A stretch of 64,000 bases of DNA from Eumeta japonica (lineage: Eukaryota; Arthropoda; Insecta; Lepidoptera; Psychidae). Location of the stretch: contig BGZK01000100.1 of NCBI GenBank assembly GCA_005406025.1, positions 1-64,000 of the forward strand. The letters are read 5' to 3'. Each line of letters opens with the position of its first letter. Position 1 is the stretch's first letter. Shown one piece after another: positions 1 to 12,332 of the stretch. A program made the position numbers and the translations under genes. Below the pieces are notes generated by a model. It saw nothing but the letters and a program-made list of their open reading frames with translations, was not told the DNA's origin and searched no databases.

Positions 1-414
1 AATTATCGTTCAAATTACATAACATCGAATCGATTTAGTTGATCAAAAGCTAGAGAATTGGCCTCTATAATCATTCACAAAAGTTCTTAACGCAAAATAA
101 AAAATTACAACGAGATGATCAAAAACAGTCTAATCACGCTGACAATTCGAACCAAAACAATAAAACTAATTGCTCTTCTATCCGAGAATAAAAATTTATC
201 AAATATAAAACTTAATAAAATGAAGAATCGCTTCTTAATAAAAATAAAATATAATTTCATAAAAATTCGAATAATAAAACGCGAATGAGACACTGGCGAT
301 AGATACTGAAATCTCTGCACAAAAGTAAATGTAACGAGTCCATAAAATACAAAATTTGATTTAATAAAATTTAATAATAGTAATACCATTTCGGACTATG
401 TATACAATGTAGAT

Positions 415-1740
415 CATAAAACGTTAATATCATTAAAACAAAAAATATTGAAAGAAAATATAGTTATTAGTAAAGCTGATAAAGGAACGCTATTGTAATA
501 ATGAACAAGTCGGATTACAATACTAAGGTTAATAATATAATTAATAACGAAAAGAATTTCAAAATTAAAATATGATCCCACCAATAAATATATTGCGGAA
601 GTCAAACAAAATTTATCGTTTTCAAAATTTTTATTGACTAAAGAATCAGAAAAAGAAATTTGATACCGATGAATCCACAGGCCCCTAGATTGTATGGTTT
701 GCCAAAAGTACATAAAGAGGGTGAGCCGGTTCGTCCGGTGGTATCGTATGTGGCGCCAACATATAGATTAGCTAAATACATAAATGATATAATAAAAGAA
801 AATTCTCATTCAACCCAAATATGGTTTGTTAATAGTTTAGACCTGGTTAACAAAATTAAAGATATTGTCCCACCAAACAATAGCAAATTTATCTCATTTG
901 ACGTAGACAGTTTATTTACTAATGTTCCCTTTAGAGAATGCTTAACAATTATAAAAGATAAGTTAGATAAACAAAAACTACATCCAGGGCGAGAAGGACG
1001 ATATCTTAAAATTAACAGAATTGTGCATGAATCAAAATTATTTCCGTTATAATAATCAATTTTATATACAAAAGAAGGTCTAGCTATGGTTCACCTTTAA
1101 GTCCATTAATGGCCGAAATTTTATGGATGAATTCGAAATTAAGCACATATAGTAAACAATAATAATATCCTGTATTATTTTAGATATGTGGACGATATTA
1201 TTATGTGTTGGCTGGGTAATTCAATAGAATTAGATCTGTTTCAAAATTATATTAATGGCATACACCCCAAAATTCAATTTAAACTAGAGGAAGAAACAAA
1301 CAATTCTATAAATTTTAGATTTGACCTTAACCAGAAAAAAATAATAGACATGAATTTAAAATATATAGAAACCCACGTGCACAGATATTACAATACCCAT
1401 TTCTTCTTGTCATCCATGGCAACACAAATTGGCGGCTTATAAATCAATGATACATCGGTTATTCACCATACCCTTAATAATCATAATTTCTTTAGAATTA
1501 AATACCATTTACAGTATAGCATTGGCAAACGGATATAGCAAAATGTATTGATGGACTCATTAATAAAAACAAAAGTATTATAAAGAAAAGTATCTATCCA
1601 ACACAATCTAAAGATCAAAAGAAATATATAGCTAGTTTGACATATTTTGTACAATTTCGGAGAAAATTTCAAGATTATTAAAAACATAATATTTATACGG
1701 CCTTTAAAACAAATAATAATTTGAAAACTTTATGTAACAA
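415..1740 (+). pseudogene. Penelope-type reverse transcriptase, broken
   Basis: Reading across frameshifts, the sequence gives an ISKADKG block (about 460-490), then an uninterrupted stretch 660-1050 with RLYGLPKVHKEG, VRPVVSY and FISFDVDSLFTNVP. The last is the RT motif A region with the catalytic aspartate. After a damaged stretch at 1052-1170 comes FRYVDDIIM (1180-1206), the palm motif C with its two aspartates. Motif A and YVDD are both kept, but they lie in different frames, and stops at 1050 and 1440 prevent a single product. The reaction in live relatives is target-primed reverse transcription. Nothing suggests domestication. Confidence 0.88.
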
Positions 1741-1774
1741 TAAAGATAAATTACACAATAATAAAAATCTGGAA

Positions 1775-2087
1775 TTTATAAATTAACTTGTGATGACTGT
1801 AAATCAATATATATAGGACAAACCGGACGTTGCTTTGAAAAAGATATAAAGAACATATTTCGGCCTTTAAAAATAATAAATCAGATAGATCCCATTTTGC
1901 TAAACATCTATTAGAAACCGGTCATAAGCTTAATAATGATCACAAATTCGATGTCTTGCATGTGTGAGAAGGGTTACGTTTGAATGTTTTGGAATCCTTC
2001 GAAATTTTAAAACATAAAGATAATAATAATATGCTCAACGACCAAATTGACGTTTATAAATCGCCATTATTGGACGCTTGCCTGTAA
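1775..2087 (+). pseudogene. Penelope GIY-YIG endonuclease domain, broken
   Basis: Starting near a CDDC motif (1789-1800) the frame reads SIYIGQTGR, the second half of the GIY-YIG signature. After a one-base shift it reads a SHFAKHLLETGH histidine block and then LNVLESFEILKHKD, which holds the expected catalytic glutamate. The domain ends with a stop at 2085-2087. An in-frame TGA near 1966 and the frameshift near 1850 show it is not functional. In PLEs this domain nicks target DNA for priming. The CxxC plus histidines are the zinc-finger-like insertion typical of Penelope endonucleases. Confidence 0.85.
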
Positions 2088-2277
2088 CTACTTGGGTAAT
2101 GTTGGTGATGGTTAGTCTGTGACATTTGACAAGCATGTCTATCGGTGGTGATCTGTGGCTGTCTTAATAATGTTTTCGTCGCTCTTGACCATTGCATGAC
2201 AGCGGCCTGTCTAACGAGGTTGTGTTGGTTGTTTTAACGCTCCTTGCACCCTGGTGGATGTGACTGTCGGCAATTTC

Positions 2278-2310
2278 CTGAAGATGTGCCTTGTTGGCAT
2301 GAAACGTACG
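2278..2310 (+). ncRNA. hammerhead-ribozyme-like core in PLE 3' region
   Basis: In the PLE 3' untranslated part, CTGAAGA is followed by a short stem (TGCC, loop, GGCA) and then GAAACGTACG. This is the layout of a hammerhead core (CUGAUGA, stem II, GAAA), with one base departing from the core consensus. PLEs are known to carry hammerhead motifs in their terminal regions. The changed core base suggests a dead copy. Assignment rests on motif order and position only. Confidence 0.4.
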
Positions 2311-2550
2311 TAGAACTAAACAATTTAATAGTTGGCGGAATTAGATAATTATAATAATAAATAACACTTGCTTAGGTGTTCGATATCTGTCAATCCTCTG
2401 GAATCAATATTCAATCATTTGGATAGAGATTCGTAGTGGAGAGGCAGATTCGAGGGTCAGCGGTGGGTTGCATGCTGCATGTTAATGCATGTTGCAGGCA
2501 AGCGTCTACTATGGATTTCCGCGAATTAACACCTCATACAATACAAGAAA

Positions 2551-2830
2551 TATTCAGTTTATACTAGCTGGCACGGCAGACATCGTTCTGCCCTTCTTTG
2601 TTATTCTTACCCGTATAACTAATGCCCGTAGCTGCGCCGTCATGGGACGTATAATGAATACCTTCATCTTTTGTGTCGATTGATTTCTAAACGAATACCC
2701 GTATCGCTTTCGATTCTGCAGCCGGTCACGCAGTTGATATTTATAGACGTTCTCACACCGATTACACTTGAAATTACATCAGCAATTAAGTTAAACGATA
2801 CGGAAGTCGGTACATTGCAGCGCCACCTGG
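2551..2830 (+). repeat. GATTCC-array family copy (head only)
   Basis: The stretch opens with CTGGCACGGCAGAC, runs through CGCCGTCATGGGACG and TTTTGTGTCGATTGAT, and then has short pieces such as TTTCGATTCTGCAG. The same order occurs at 39200-39425, and inverted at 7300-7510. It directly abuts the Penelope terminus. ORFs here are shadows of the repeat. No gene is seen between 2547 and 3190 apart from this repeat, a short TA run and the palindrome at 2985-3024. Confidence 0.6.
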
Positions 2831-2984
2831 TGGCGAGCTACGTCAATGGGGATAGCATAAAAACCTTCTCCGTGAAAAAAATACATGTACATACCAATTT
2901 TCATAATGATCGGTCAAATAGTTTCTGAGTCTATCGATTTCTTAATATACACATCCTTCCTATATATATATATATATAGCAGCG

Positions 2985-3024
2985 CACGATCGCACTGCAA
3001 ACTCTAGTTTGCAGTGCGATCGTG
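2985..3024. repeat. near-perfect 40-base palindrome
   Basis: Nineteen-base arms (2985-3003 and 3006-3024, starting CACGATCGCACTGCAAACT) are perfect reverse complements separated by two bases. A short TA run lies just upstream. Such a compact perfect palindrome is either a very recent inversion or a foldback. No TSD was seen. Confidence 0.9.
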
Positions 3025-3191
3025 TTCACAGCACGAACTGCAGATTTTTGTATAGATCTTTTTAGGATCTACAATTACGTAGTACATTCCTTTAATATAT
3101 CTATTTCTCCGACTTAATCCAACAGTACAGTCATTGCTTAATATGTAGGTTACTTTATGTAAGAACATATATCCTATAGCCTTAAAAAAGG

Positions 3192-3883
3192 AAAACCGGA
3201 CAAGTGCGGAAAGGACTTGCACCCTGAAGGTTCCGTATTAAAATTAATTGCGTCTATATTTATATTTTATAAAATTAATTGTGTGTCTATATATATTTCA
3301 TCCATCAACAATCTGATGATTTTTATCTGTTTTCAATAACGATTCTAACGATACATCGGTGCCGAAAATTCTGAAATAATCTTTTTTCTAAATTTTATCG
3401 ATTTTCATTAAATATGCTTTTTGTTTGGAAATCTTAAAAGTCCATAGATATTAATAAAAAAAATGAAATCCTACGTATAAGTTTGAATCACGGTCCATAT
3501 GCCAATTGCAAGTATAAAATTGTATTCTCGTACAATTCTTTTTTTTTCACACGATGTGACTACAAATTGACAAATTCATGTCATAAGACCTTTCTTCTTG
3601 TCAAATTTCATGATTCAAAATAAATGAGAAATATTCTATAGGTTTTGATTTCCATGCGAGTATTAAAATATGCGGCTTAGTTTTTTCATTGCATTGACTT
3701 AGGAGTTTGATTTTTTCACAGCTTAAAGAAATCGCAGACCCGAGTATGTGATTTTATTTACACTCGATATCTCCACACGTTTCTGCGAAAAAAAGTCTTG
3801 ACAGGTAGACACACAAACATACGGACAACAAAGTGATCATATAAGGGTTTTTTTTTCCTTTTACGGTACGGAAGCCTAAAAAC
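3192..3883 (+). repeat. Dispersed repeat family A/B, complete plus copy
   Basis: It begins AAACCGGACAAGTGCGG and GGTTCCGTATT and ends with an ACGGACAAC block, then TACGGTACGGAAGCCTAAAAA. These match both termini of the family seen also at 23657-25419, 42079-42628 and, inverted, at 21093, 23021, 40308 and 54664. The interior is AT-rich with no coding capacity. The terminal hairpin stem is eroded in this copy. Similar repeats are common in Lepidoptera. 3884-4557 holds only AT-rich sequence and a short repeat tail around 3958-4030. Confidence 0.75.
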
Positions 3884-4558
3884 GTGTAAATGGAATAAGC
3901 GAATCTTATGTTACCGTTTGCGCAATCACATGTTCTTACAGTATATCGATTTTCATCACGGTCGATCGAGCCGTTCTTGAGTTATAAAAGGACTTACAGA
4001 CAGACAAACATACATTTTAAAATAGATAGAATTGAGGTCAGTTAGTCTTAAAACGATATTTATCACGAATTTTAAAAAAAAATTGAAAGTTTAGACAGAC
4101 ACTACAGATTCATATAGTAGTATAGAATATAGATAGAGGCAGCTGTGTGAATTAGAGCCGTTGTGAATGGTCGCTCTATCACGGGCCATTGCGCTCGCCC
4201 TTGGGGGTTTGTCGTGTTTGGATGTGATTTAAAACTCGGATCAGCGCCCTCTGTTCAATAAATCCGTTACCAAAAAATAGACAAGCTTACCATGAATCGG
4301 ATACTTTCTTTTCTGTTAATGGAGTAAAGAAGATAAACTGTCAATTAAAAACAAAAATAAATTTCTTACTTCTATTGATATTTTTAAAAAGAACACCCAT
4401 TGGAATAGTAAGACCAAGTGCGAATTGGAACCTATTGATTTAATGTTGCACACTGTACATTTTTTTTTATTAAGAGAAGGTAGAAATAACTGATAAAAGA
4501 AACAAATGAAAGTCTATATATCTCGAAATTTTAAATATAATGCTTCACTGCATAAATA

Positions 4559-4929
<371 letters not shown>

Positions 4930-4931
<2 letters not shown>

Positions 4932-5609
4932 TATACAGTGAAAGGTATCCGATATTTAAAATTTCGATATATATATATAAAAATATAGAGGTTAGAAAAG
5001 TATATATAAACTATACATCAAGTTCTTTGATACATAGTTCACATAGGTAGACTGCAATACCAAAGTATATGATACCTGTAGTCTATGGTAAGCTGCGGTG
5101 GTAACTAGTAACCGGACGTCACTTGTACTAAATTACTTTAGCGCCCCTTTAAAAAAATATGACTAGACGAAACTCAACAGCGTTTCATGCCAAAATTGGA
5201 AATACGAAACACGAATGTCCGTCTGTCATAGAATAAAATACAATATTATGCACAGAAAACCCTGAAAATATGATCATGTCCCCAAACAGCCCGGCAATTC
5301 TTTTAGCTTAAGCGTAACATTTACATTATTATGCCATTGTCCTAGTCACTATTATTTTTCATATTTCTGCTCCTTCGTCCTATATTCATGCGTTTGCTGC
5401 GGGAATTGTGACTTTTAAATGGTAACCAGTTATAAATGCCACAGGAAAGGCATTGCCTAACAGCGCGTACTGTGAAATGTATCCATGATTTGATTTCAAT
5501 AAGTCTGTTCCTGACGTACGGTTATCGGAAATGGTCCAAATCACGTTTTACGATTTAACGTAATATGTTAAACGGGACACGATAATTGTTATCGTATCAT
5601 TTGTTTTTA
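4930..5609. other. Non-coding AT-rich stretch, nothing recognised
   Basis: No ORF with protein-like composition, no RNA gene and no recognisable transposon end was found in this interval. Confidence 0.5.
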
Positions 5610-5790
5610 GGGTACCGTAGTCAACGAGGAACCCTTATAGTTTCGCCATGTCCGTCCGTCCCTCTGTTCGTCTGCCTATATGTCTGTCCGCGGCTTAGCT
5701 CGGAGACTCTTAGCAGTAGGAAATTGTGATTTGATACCGTCACAATATACGTAATTAGTGGGGGATGTTTTTGCTTGATAATATAGGTCG
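5610..5790 (-). repeat. Dispersed repeat family A/B, truncated minus copy
   Basis: GGGTACCGTAGTCAACGAGG, then AACCCTTATAGTTTCGCC and a run of GTCCGTCCGTC-type sequence match the 3' terminus of the family in inverted orientation. The copy fades out after about 180 bases and the other terminus is absent. 5790-6575 shows nothing else recognisable. Confidence 0.7.
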
Positions 5791-6574
5791 GGCGCTAAGA
5801 ACATTATGATTTTATATTTCCATAATTTCACATTGGTTTATAAACTTATATTCACTATCTGCTATACACAAGTAATTTTCAATGAAATTAATTCGAACTT
5901 TTGCTTTTTTACTTGACCAAGTACGTTTTCTACATTGGTCGACTAATACTCGTTACCTCTAAGCCCTATTTATCTGTGAGAGCCTTCCTGAAAAATGAAA
6001 CGTTGGTAAACTCAACAAAAGAGAATAGCGGTACCGATTTTTCTAATTTATATTTTCAAATGTCTGTTATACACCGAATAAGGTTATGAAAGAAAAATTT
6101 AAAAGTTGCAGGGAAATTTTGAGAATTGGGAAAATAGAGTAGGAGCTTTTTTCGAAGGGATTTTTGTGCACACTTTCTTTGTTCGGAATCAAAAGCGATA
6201 TCGGGACTGAAATTGACATCGATCGATGCAAATGATTAACGAATTCAAATACATGAAAATGAATATTTGGATGTTTGTCTCCTGTGCGTGCCTAAATCAT
6301 TGATCCGATTACGTTGAAACTTTAGTGACAGTTTGTATGCGTGCGCCGTAAAAATTCTTAATAAAAATAGCATTTTTTCTGTTTCATAGTTGTATTTGTA
6401 CTACTAAAACTTACTACTGAATTGATTCTAAAACTTTCTGTCTCTTAGATAGCTACCCCACTCCTGACTAAATTAGGGTGCCAACATTTACCCGCGGCTT
6501 CATCTATTAATTTATATCCTTCATATTATTTTTATAATTCATAGAAATTATAACTCATCACTATTTTTAATACA

Positions 6575-7090
6575 CTAACTTTTGCCTGCGGTTCCGCCCG
6601 CGGGGACATCGAATGAATTCTTTCACTGTCGACTGTCATCGGTGTAGAGCGATCACTCTGTCGACCATAAATCCCCGTGTAGTTCCTTCTTTCGATTTCA
6701 GTCCTGGCTCCACTTTTGATTCCGATTCTGTTTCCGATCCAGATTCTGCTTCTATTCAGAATATACGTAATTCACCCGCGGCTCCGCCCGCGTGTACATA
6801 CAACGAATTCTTTGATCTTTTACATCGTTTGATGGTATTATCGACCATGATACCGACTTCGGTTCCTTTCTCGATTTCATAGCAAAAAAAACTCATATTC
6901 GTACACCGAAAACACACGCAATGCCACAAACGTTTTTGTTACGTAACGACCTCACCTGCACTCTTGACCTTGACCCCGATCCTGCTCGCGATTCCGATAC
7001 CGAACGGTTATCAAACTTGAATCTCGCTTGAACGTTGTGGTTACCAATAACCATCGGTATAAATAAAGAATACGTTGTACGATCACGCAA
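6575..7090 (+). repeat. GATTCC-array family, double copy
   Basis: Two heads of the type CCGCGGCTCCGCCCGCG (near 6588 and 6775) are each followed by an ACATnnAA..GAATTCTTT block. Degenerate six-base units such as GATTCC, GATCCC and GATTCT follow to about 7020. The apparent proteins (Asp/Ser/Pro-rich) simply translate the six-base period and have no family. 7090-7300 contains nothing recognisable. Confidence 0.75.
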
Positions 7091-7299
7091 GCAAAGTCGC
7101 GAGCGAAAATTACTATCTTCATAAATGATAGCCTATATTCTGACGTATAAACTATATAACTGTATAGTTTCATATAATTCTGTAGAGTAACAAACATTCA
7201 GACGTACAAACTTGCACATTTAGTATATTAATAGGATTAATAGGATAGAAAGCTACAACCATCACCAACTAATATAGTTTATATTTTATTTTAATATTA

Positions 7300-7512
7300 A
7301 CATTTGCTGCCGACTTCGTTCAAATTGAAACTATGACTGGTGTCGTAATCGAAAGCGAGATCGAAATTGAGACTTTAATAGGTCGATACAAAAGATGAAA
7401 AAAAAAATCATTCTGTGTCCATACCGGTTGCAGTGCTGGCGAACATTAACTATACGGGCAAACGACCCGCAAGAAAGGGCAGAACGGCGTCTGCCGTGGC
7501 AGCTGGTTCGTG
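7300..7512 (-). repeat. GATTCC-array family, inverted copy
   Basis: Reverse-complement units (GAAAGCGAGATCGAAATTGA) are followed by CATTCTGTGTCCATACCGG and then GGGCAGAACGGCGTCTGCC. This is the mirror of the order at 39200-39425 and 2551-2830. It is non-coding. Confidence 0.7.
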
Positions 7513-9282
7513 AATAAAATCGATTTTCAAGCGAACCCTATGCCTTGACATTTCATATTTTTCTTCGATCATTATAAGCGAATGAAAGTCAAACTATTTA
7601 ACGCAGCAGCGACAACCTGGTTTATTAAATGCTGAATTAAATAAAGTGTGGAATGTCTTTCTGTTGGATACTATTTTCTTTTATTTCACCTATCATACAA
7701 AGTATTGTTGAATCAATAAATTGTTACGTTAGTACTAGTATTAAAAAAAAATAATGTCATCCTCATCTAAAATCTGTTTCATATGGCACGTCTCCTAGAG
7801 CTCGGTTTCCTTTTATTTCAGTTAGGCTCAAATTTTTATGGTATTTTTCTAAGTAATGAAACTGCGATCTCCTCAAAAAATATTTTATGAAATTGCAATA
7901 AGGTTTTATATGGAAGTTTTAAAATTATAAAATAATATCTTCTAGGAAAAAGCACTTTGTCTATGATATGAGAATGCGGTGGTATACGGCAGCGCATAAC
8001 GGCCGAGACCGATTGAATATTAGAAATTGTTTAATAGCCTAATTTGTTATTAACAGAAAACTTCAACAAGTCTCAATATAAAACGCTTTGCGAGCAGCAC
8101 CAGAAGGCGTGTTTATTAACATATGACGGCGTGTTATTTATATTAATATACGATCAGTATTATATTATACGCCATGAAAAATAATATTTTTAACACCTCG
8201 CTAAACGAACGCAGAGAGAACAATTTAAAAGTGTTGAATCTTTGATATTTACGACCGCGCCGCCCGCGCCGTCTGCCAGCTAATATTTTAGGGTTCCATT
8301 GTGCTATGCGGTTTGGACGGAACTTTATTTTCTCTCACTAATTTTTACGTTGCCCTTTCGGCCATCTGTCAGACACTCTGACAGTTAATTTCTATACAAG
8401 TTCGCTTTTATATATATTTTACAAATCGCAATTGCTTTGAATTAATATTGCCATTATAAAGGAAATCTAAATAGTTTCAAATATTAAAGCAGATATCTAA
8501 TATGAAACAGACTTCAAACACCTTCAAAGGAAATTATCATTTTAATATAAATGCATGTATTTTTTTATTTTAGCCCACGAGATTGTTGGAATTAGACCAT
8601 GTTTCTATTAGGTACTTATTGTTAAATGAAGCGAACAACAGATAATTTCGCGTACGCTTCCACAAGAGCTCGTGGGCATGGGCCCAAAACCCCCGCGTGA
8701 TGAGGCGCTTTGAAATTCCATCGTCATCACTTCAGACTTCAGGTCTTTTATAAAGCCTTAGCTTTCTAAAAGACCTGCCAAGTCTGTTCGTGCAATGCCT
8801 CAAAATAGCCTATACAATACGACCCAGAATTGCCAGTATTCTTAAATTTGTTGTCTCGCAATGTTATAGCGTAAAATATAGAAACGTGAATGATAATCGC
8901 AGCTCACGATTAATTTTTGAGGAAAATAAAGAGAAAAATTGTAAATCTGACTTCCAAATAAAACGAACAGAATAATGAGAAACAAACCAGGCTATTAAAA
9001 TTGTACTGTGCTAAACTTATAATAACCATCACTGTTCACATAACACATACATCTTATATATACATTATACACATATTACTAACTATCTTTGCCCGTGACA
9101 TATTAAGCGTGGAATTTATTTTAGAAATGGTCTATTTTCTTTGAGTCAATTTTTATGAAATATATTCCATATGTTGCCTCTAGTTACTTGTGAAAACCGA
9201 TTGAAAATTTCTCTAATAGTTTTGGAGATGTGAAAGTCTGTTTGTTATTAAATCACGCTCGAAACTCTGAACGGATTGTAAT
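7513..9282. other. AT-rich non-coding stretch
   Basis: Nothing coding is recognised. Two small foldbacks are visible: GCCCACGAG arms near 8573 and 8671, and AGGTCTTTTA / TAAAAGACCT arms at about 8740-8776. The 61-residue ORF at 8790 has no protein-like features. Confidence 0.45.
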
Positions 9283-9283
9283 G

Positions 9284-9323
<40 letters not shown>
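9284..9323. repeat. (AT)n microsatellite
   Basis: About 40 bases of pure alternating AT. Confidence 0.95.
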
Positions 9324-9326
<3 letters not shown>

Positions 9327-9639
9327 TATCGCCACAGCTCTGATGAAAATAGTAATTTCAATTTATTTAAGCTCTTTATTAGTTTCGCTGGAAATATTCA
9401 TACTTCAAGTATGCAGATGTGGTCGCACTTGACTTTTTTTCAAATAGACTCGGTTTACCTAATACACTCATCATCTTGGAACTGTGCCATTCCTTTATGG
9501 AAGGACATAAACAACAAATTACGGTTATTTAAGATGATATTTTCATAAGAAAAATCAAGGTTAATCTTAATTAAGGAAAACTAAACAGCGCCTGGACGGA
9601 ATATACAAAATGAATATCCAATGTCGATCGCCATCTTGA

Positions 9640-9905
9640 TTGCGATCATAAATCACATCTCGATTTTGTTTCATTTGGATCACAATGTCGGTTTCAATAT
9701 CATCCCCTATCCAGACCGTATTCCCAATATTTCTATGGATGTCTAGATTATTATGATACCATTTCTATACTTATCCCGTTCCCGATTCCAACTCCTTTCT
9801 AGATCCTGACCTTAATCTACACCTAGATCGCGTGCCAGTTTAAGATCCAATCTCAATATCAATCTATACATCCATGAGATCCATGTCCGTTCCCGATGTA
9901 TAACA
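9640..9905 (+). repeat. GATTCC-array family, eroded copy
   Basis: Degenerate units such as CCCGATTCCAACTCC and CTAGATCCTGACC are spread over about 260 bases. No clear head module. 9906-11150 is AT-rich, with one short repeat tail starting TAGCTGTGTCCGTGGC near 10690 and no gene seen. Confidence 0.5.
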
Positions 9906-11154
9906 AACGAGATGTCATTCAACCCGTACTAACACTGCGTGTCAGAGTATAAAACTCCTTATTATATAAAAAAAAAACTTGAAAATTATGTTCTGAATAT
10001 GTATTATTTTTATATGCAAATGCAATTAATTAAGTAACAATGTCATTTGACGTTTAATTGTATTTCACTCTGCAATTTACATATACATATTATAATGTAT
10101 AAATCACGTCGGAAATATTGTTCAAGCTATAAAAGTGATTGATGGTCGGTTTCTGCGTGCTATGGGCCTCGTGACGTCATATTAAAACGAACATGGCGGA
10201 TATACTTATATAAAACCTTATAAAACATATTTAAATAAGTGTATCGAGTTTAATAGCAAGTGAAATGTTTTAATTAAGAGATTCCGTATTTATATAAAAA
10301 ATATGCACTGTGATAGCTTAAAAAATGTATGTATATAATGAATTCTATCGATTGAATTTAGTTCTCATGAGCCGGATATTCCTTTATGGTTATATAGGTC
10401 ACTAAAATGTGGAATAAAAATTAAGCCTAGAAAACAAAAACCCGTCTACGGAATAAACAATTAAAACAATTTAAACAAGCCAGGTTTAAATTAATTAACT
10501 GTGATACAGTAAATGGCGTTAAGTTTAGAAATCTAAGCTGGTTGATTAATGAAAATTACCCAAACAAAAGTCTGACGCTTCAAAAATTAACAGGTTTTTC
10601 GCATACAATGCAATGTGAAAACTAGAAACTTGAAATTATTGCCAAATTAAGTCAGCGTCATACTTAGCGTGGTATTGATGTAATATCAACTAGCTGTGTC
10701 CGTGGCTCTGCTCGCGATCATTACAGAATGATTACGTTTTTTTTTTCAGTATTCAATTTAGTTTTTTCTTTTTGTAAGAATTCTAATTATATATAAAATA
10801 TGTCGCAAGTCCAATGTTATGACACGAGTAAATTAGTCCCATGAAAAAGCATGGCATGAGAAAACTAAACGTTACATGTCACTATAAAGGATACTATCCC
10901 TTAGGATTAAGGTTTCGTATGAATAAAATTTTTAAAGTTCCATGCAAATTGCAGGACCAAACGATTGACAGCTCATGATCGACAAACAATTGAATTGATA
11001 CCGAAAGCAATAAGTAATTAAATTGTTAATAATATGTTATAAATTGACTGGATAAAAAAAGATGAATTTAAAATTAAAATCAATCAAAAAAACAGTTGAA
11101 TATAAACCACGAAAAATACTTTTCCAACTTTTCCTAGAATAATTATGTATAATT

Positions 11155-11475
11155 AACTTTTCGCCTGCAGCTTCGCTCACGTAAACATAGAATGTATTCC
11201 TTCACCTATTCTACTGGACGATCCTGCTGTCATTCACGGGCTCGTCCCCGCTTTCGATTCTAGTCTCAGTACCTACTCTTCCCAATTTCAATCTCCGTCA
11301 AACTCTTGATTTTAATACTGGACTCCCACTCGGTTTCAATCCCTCTTCCGTTCTCAATTTCTTTCCCGGTTTTCACTCTCGATTTTTCTCCCCGCAATGT
11401 TTTTAATTCCAGTATCACTACCGGTCACAGTTCCAATTTGTACGAAACCGGGACAATAAAATACGTAGAGCCTAT
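11155..11475 (+). repeat. GATTCC-array family copy
   Basis: The head CGCCTGCAGCTTCGCTCACG is followed by ACATAGAATGTATTCCTTC and a long array of units such as TCTCGATTTTTCTCC. The 60-residue ORF at 11306 is a translation of the array. This copy lies about 500 bases from the KATNAL2-like exon, probably inside its downstream intron. Confidence 0.75.
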
Positions 11476-11995
11476 TATACGTGGATAGTGTAGTTTTCTA
11501 TTAGTAAAATAATATTTAGAATCGGTGTAATAGTTCGGTTCATAATATACAACAAAAACAAAGTCAGGAACAAATCATAAGATACACTGAATATAAATCA
11601 TCTCCACGAAAATATACATATATGTACATTATATTAGAAGTATATATCGAGTTTCTTAGTGTTCGGTCAATCGCTGTCCAAGAAAATTATCTTCAGACAG
11701 ACCAACATTCATTTTTATATACATAGATAAGAAACTTACATGTATTTTGTATAGTATTATTGTTCAAGACTGCTTGCTATAGTACACTTTTTAACGAATG
11801 GACATTTTGTATATTATGACATCTTTCATAAATGGGTTAAGTTTACAGTTATTAAAAAAAAACTCTGTATTCTTCCCCACGTTAAATAAATAAATAATTT
11901 ACAGATCGATGTTAATAATACATTATGTACGTTATACATACAAGAATTATATAAAGTCTTACATGTAAGGACTTGTCAATATTCACACATGTCAC

Positions 11996-12160
11996 CTGCA
12001 ATATAATATCCAAGTCAATGTTGTCACAAATTTCGTACTCGTCAGTCAGAGAGGCTTCGTTAGCGAACGTTTCCGCCGCGTTGAGATAACCCTCCTGTTT
12101 GAGAAAAGCCAGCACCAAGTACTTCAAGATCCTTTTTCTGGCACGGAACAGGGCCTCTTT
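11996..12160 (-). CDS. KATNAL2: KATNAL2-like katanin p60 exon with LisH domain
   Basis: The minus strand reads a 55-codon exon, phase 0 at both ends, bounded by the acceptor TTATTTACAG (12161-12170) and the donor CAG|GTGACA (GT at 11994-11995). The peptide contains ARKRILKYLVLAFLKQEGY, then NAAETFANEA, then EICDNIDLDIILQ. A helix with QEGY..AA is the LisH dimerisation motif, and the CDNIDL block straight after it is typical of katanin p60 ATPase-containing subunit A-like 2, a microtubule-severing AAA ATPase. The AAA domain is not in the window as far as I can see, so flanking introns must be long. Its neighbours are transposons. Exon boundaries are well supported; the gene name follows from recalled family similarity, not from a search. 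Confidence 0.8.
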
Positions 12161-12332
12161 CTGTAAATAATAAATAATACTTCATGGAAGCTAAGCTCCG
12201 ACAATAGAAAAATAGAATTAACTTCGTTTTAATACTTAATAAAATAGTAAAACAATACTTTTGTTTTTTTTTTAAATTGATATCTATCAATTCCTTACTA
12301 TTCTGATTTACCGAAAGGTAACTTCAGTATAA
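12161..12332 (-). other. Probable intron of KATNAL2-like gene
   Basis: The sequence upstream (minus strand) of the exon starts with a pyrimidine-poor but valid acceptor and is AT-rich. The upstream exon was not identified. A mariner begins at 12333, so it is probably intronic. Confidence 0.4.

Larger units (their letters stand above)
1..2546 (+). mobile_element. Penelope-like retroelement, decayed, near full length
   Basis: The order RT, then GIY-YIG endonuclease, then a structured 3' region is that of Penelope-like elements (PLEs). The plus strand carries an N-terminal block ending in the family motif SKADKG (about 465-485), RT blocks with LPKVHK and YVDD, and a GIY-YIG domain ending at 2087. 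Several frameshifts and stops show it is dead. The start cannot be placed: AT-rich coding-like sequence reaches the window edge. The 3' limit near 2546 is set by comparison with a second terminal copy at 49330-49550. It is a transposon, not a host gene; orientation is plus. Confidence 0.9.

Noticed and set aside
6613..6882. Asp/Ser/Pro-rich ORFs here and at 11306, 16391 and 37675
   Set aside because: They follow the six-base period of a dispersed array and are present in any frame with that period.
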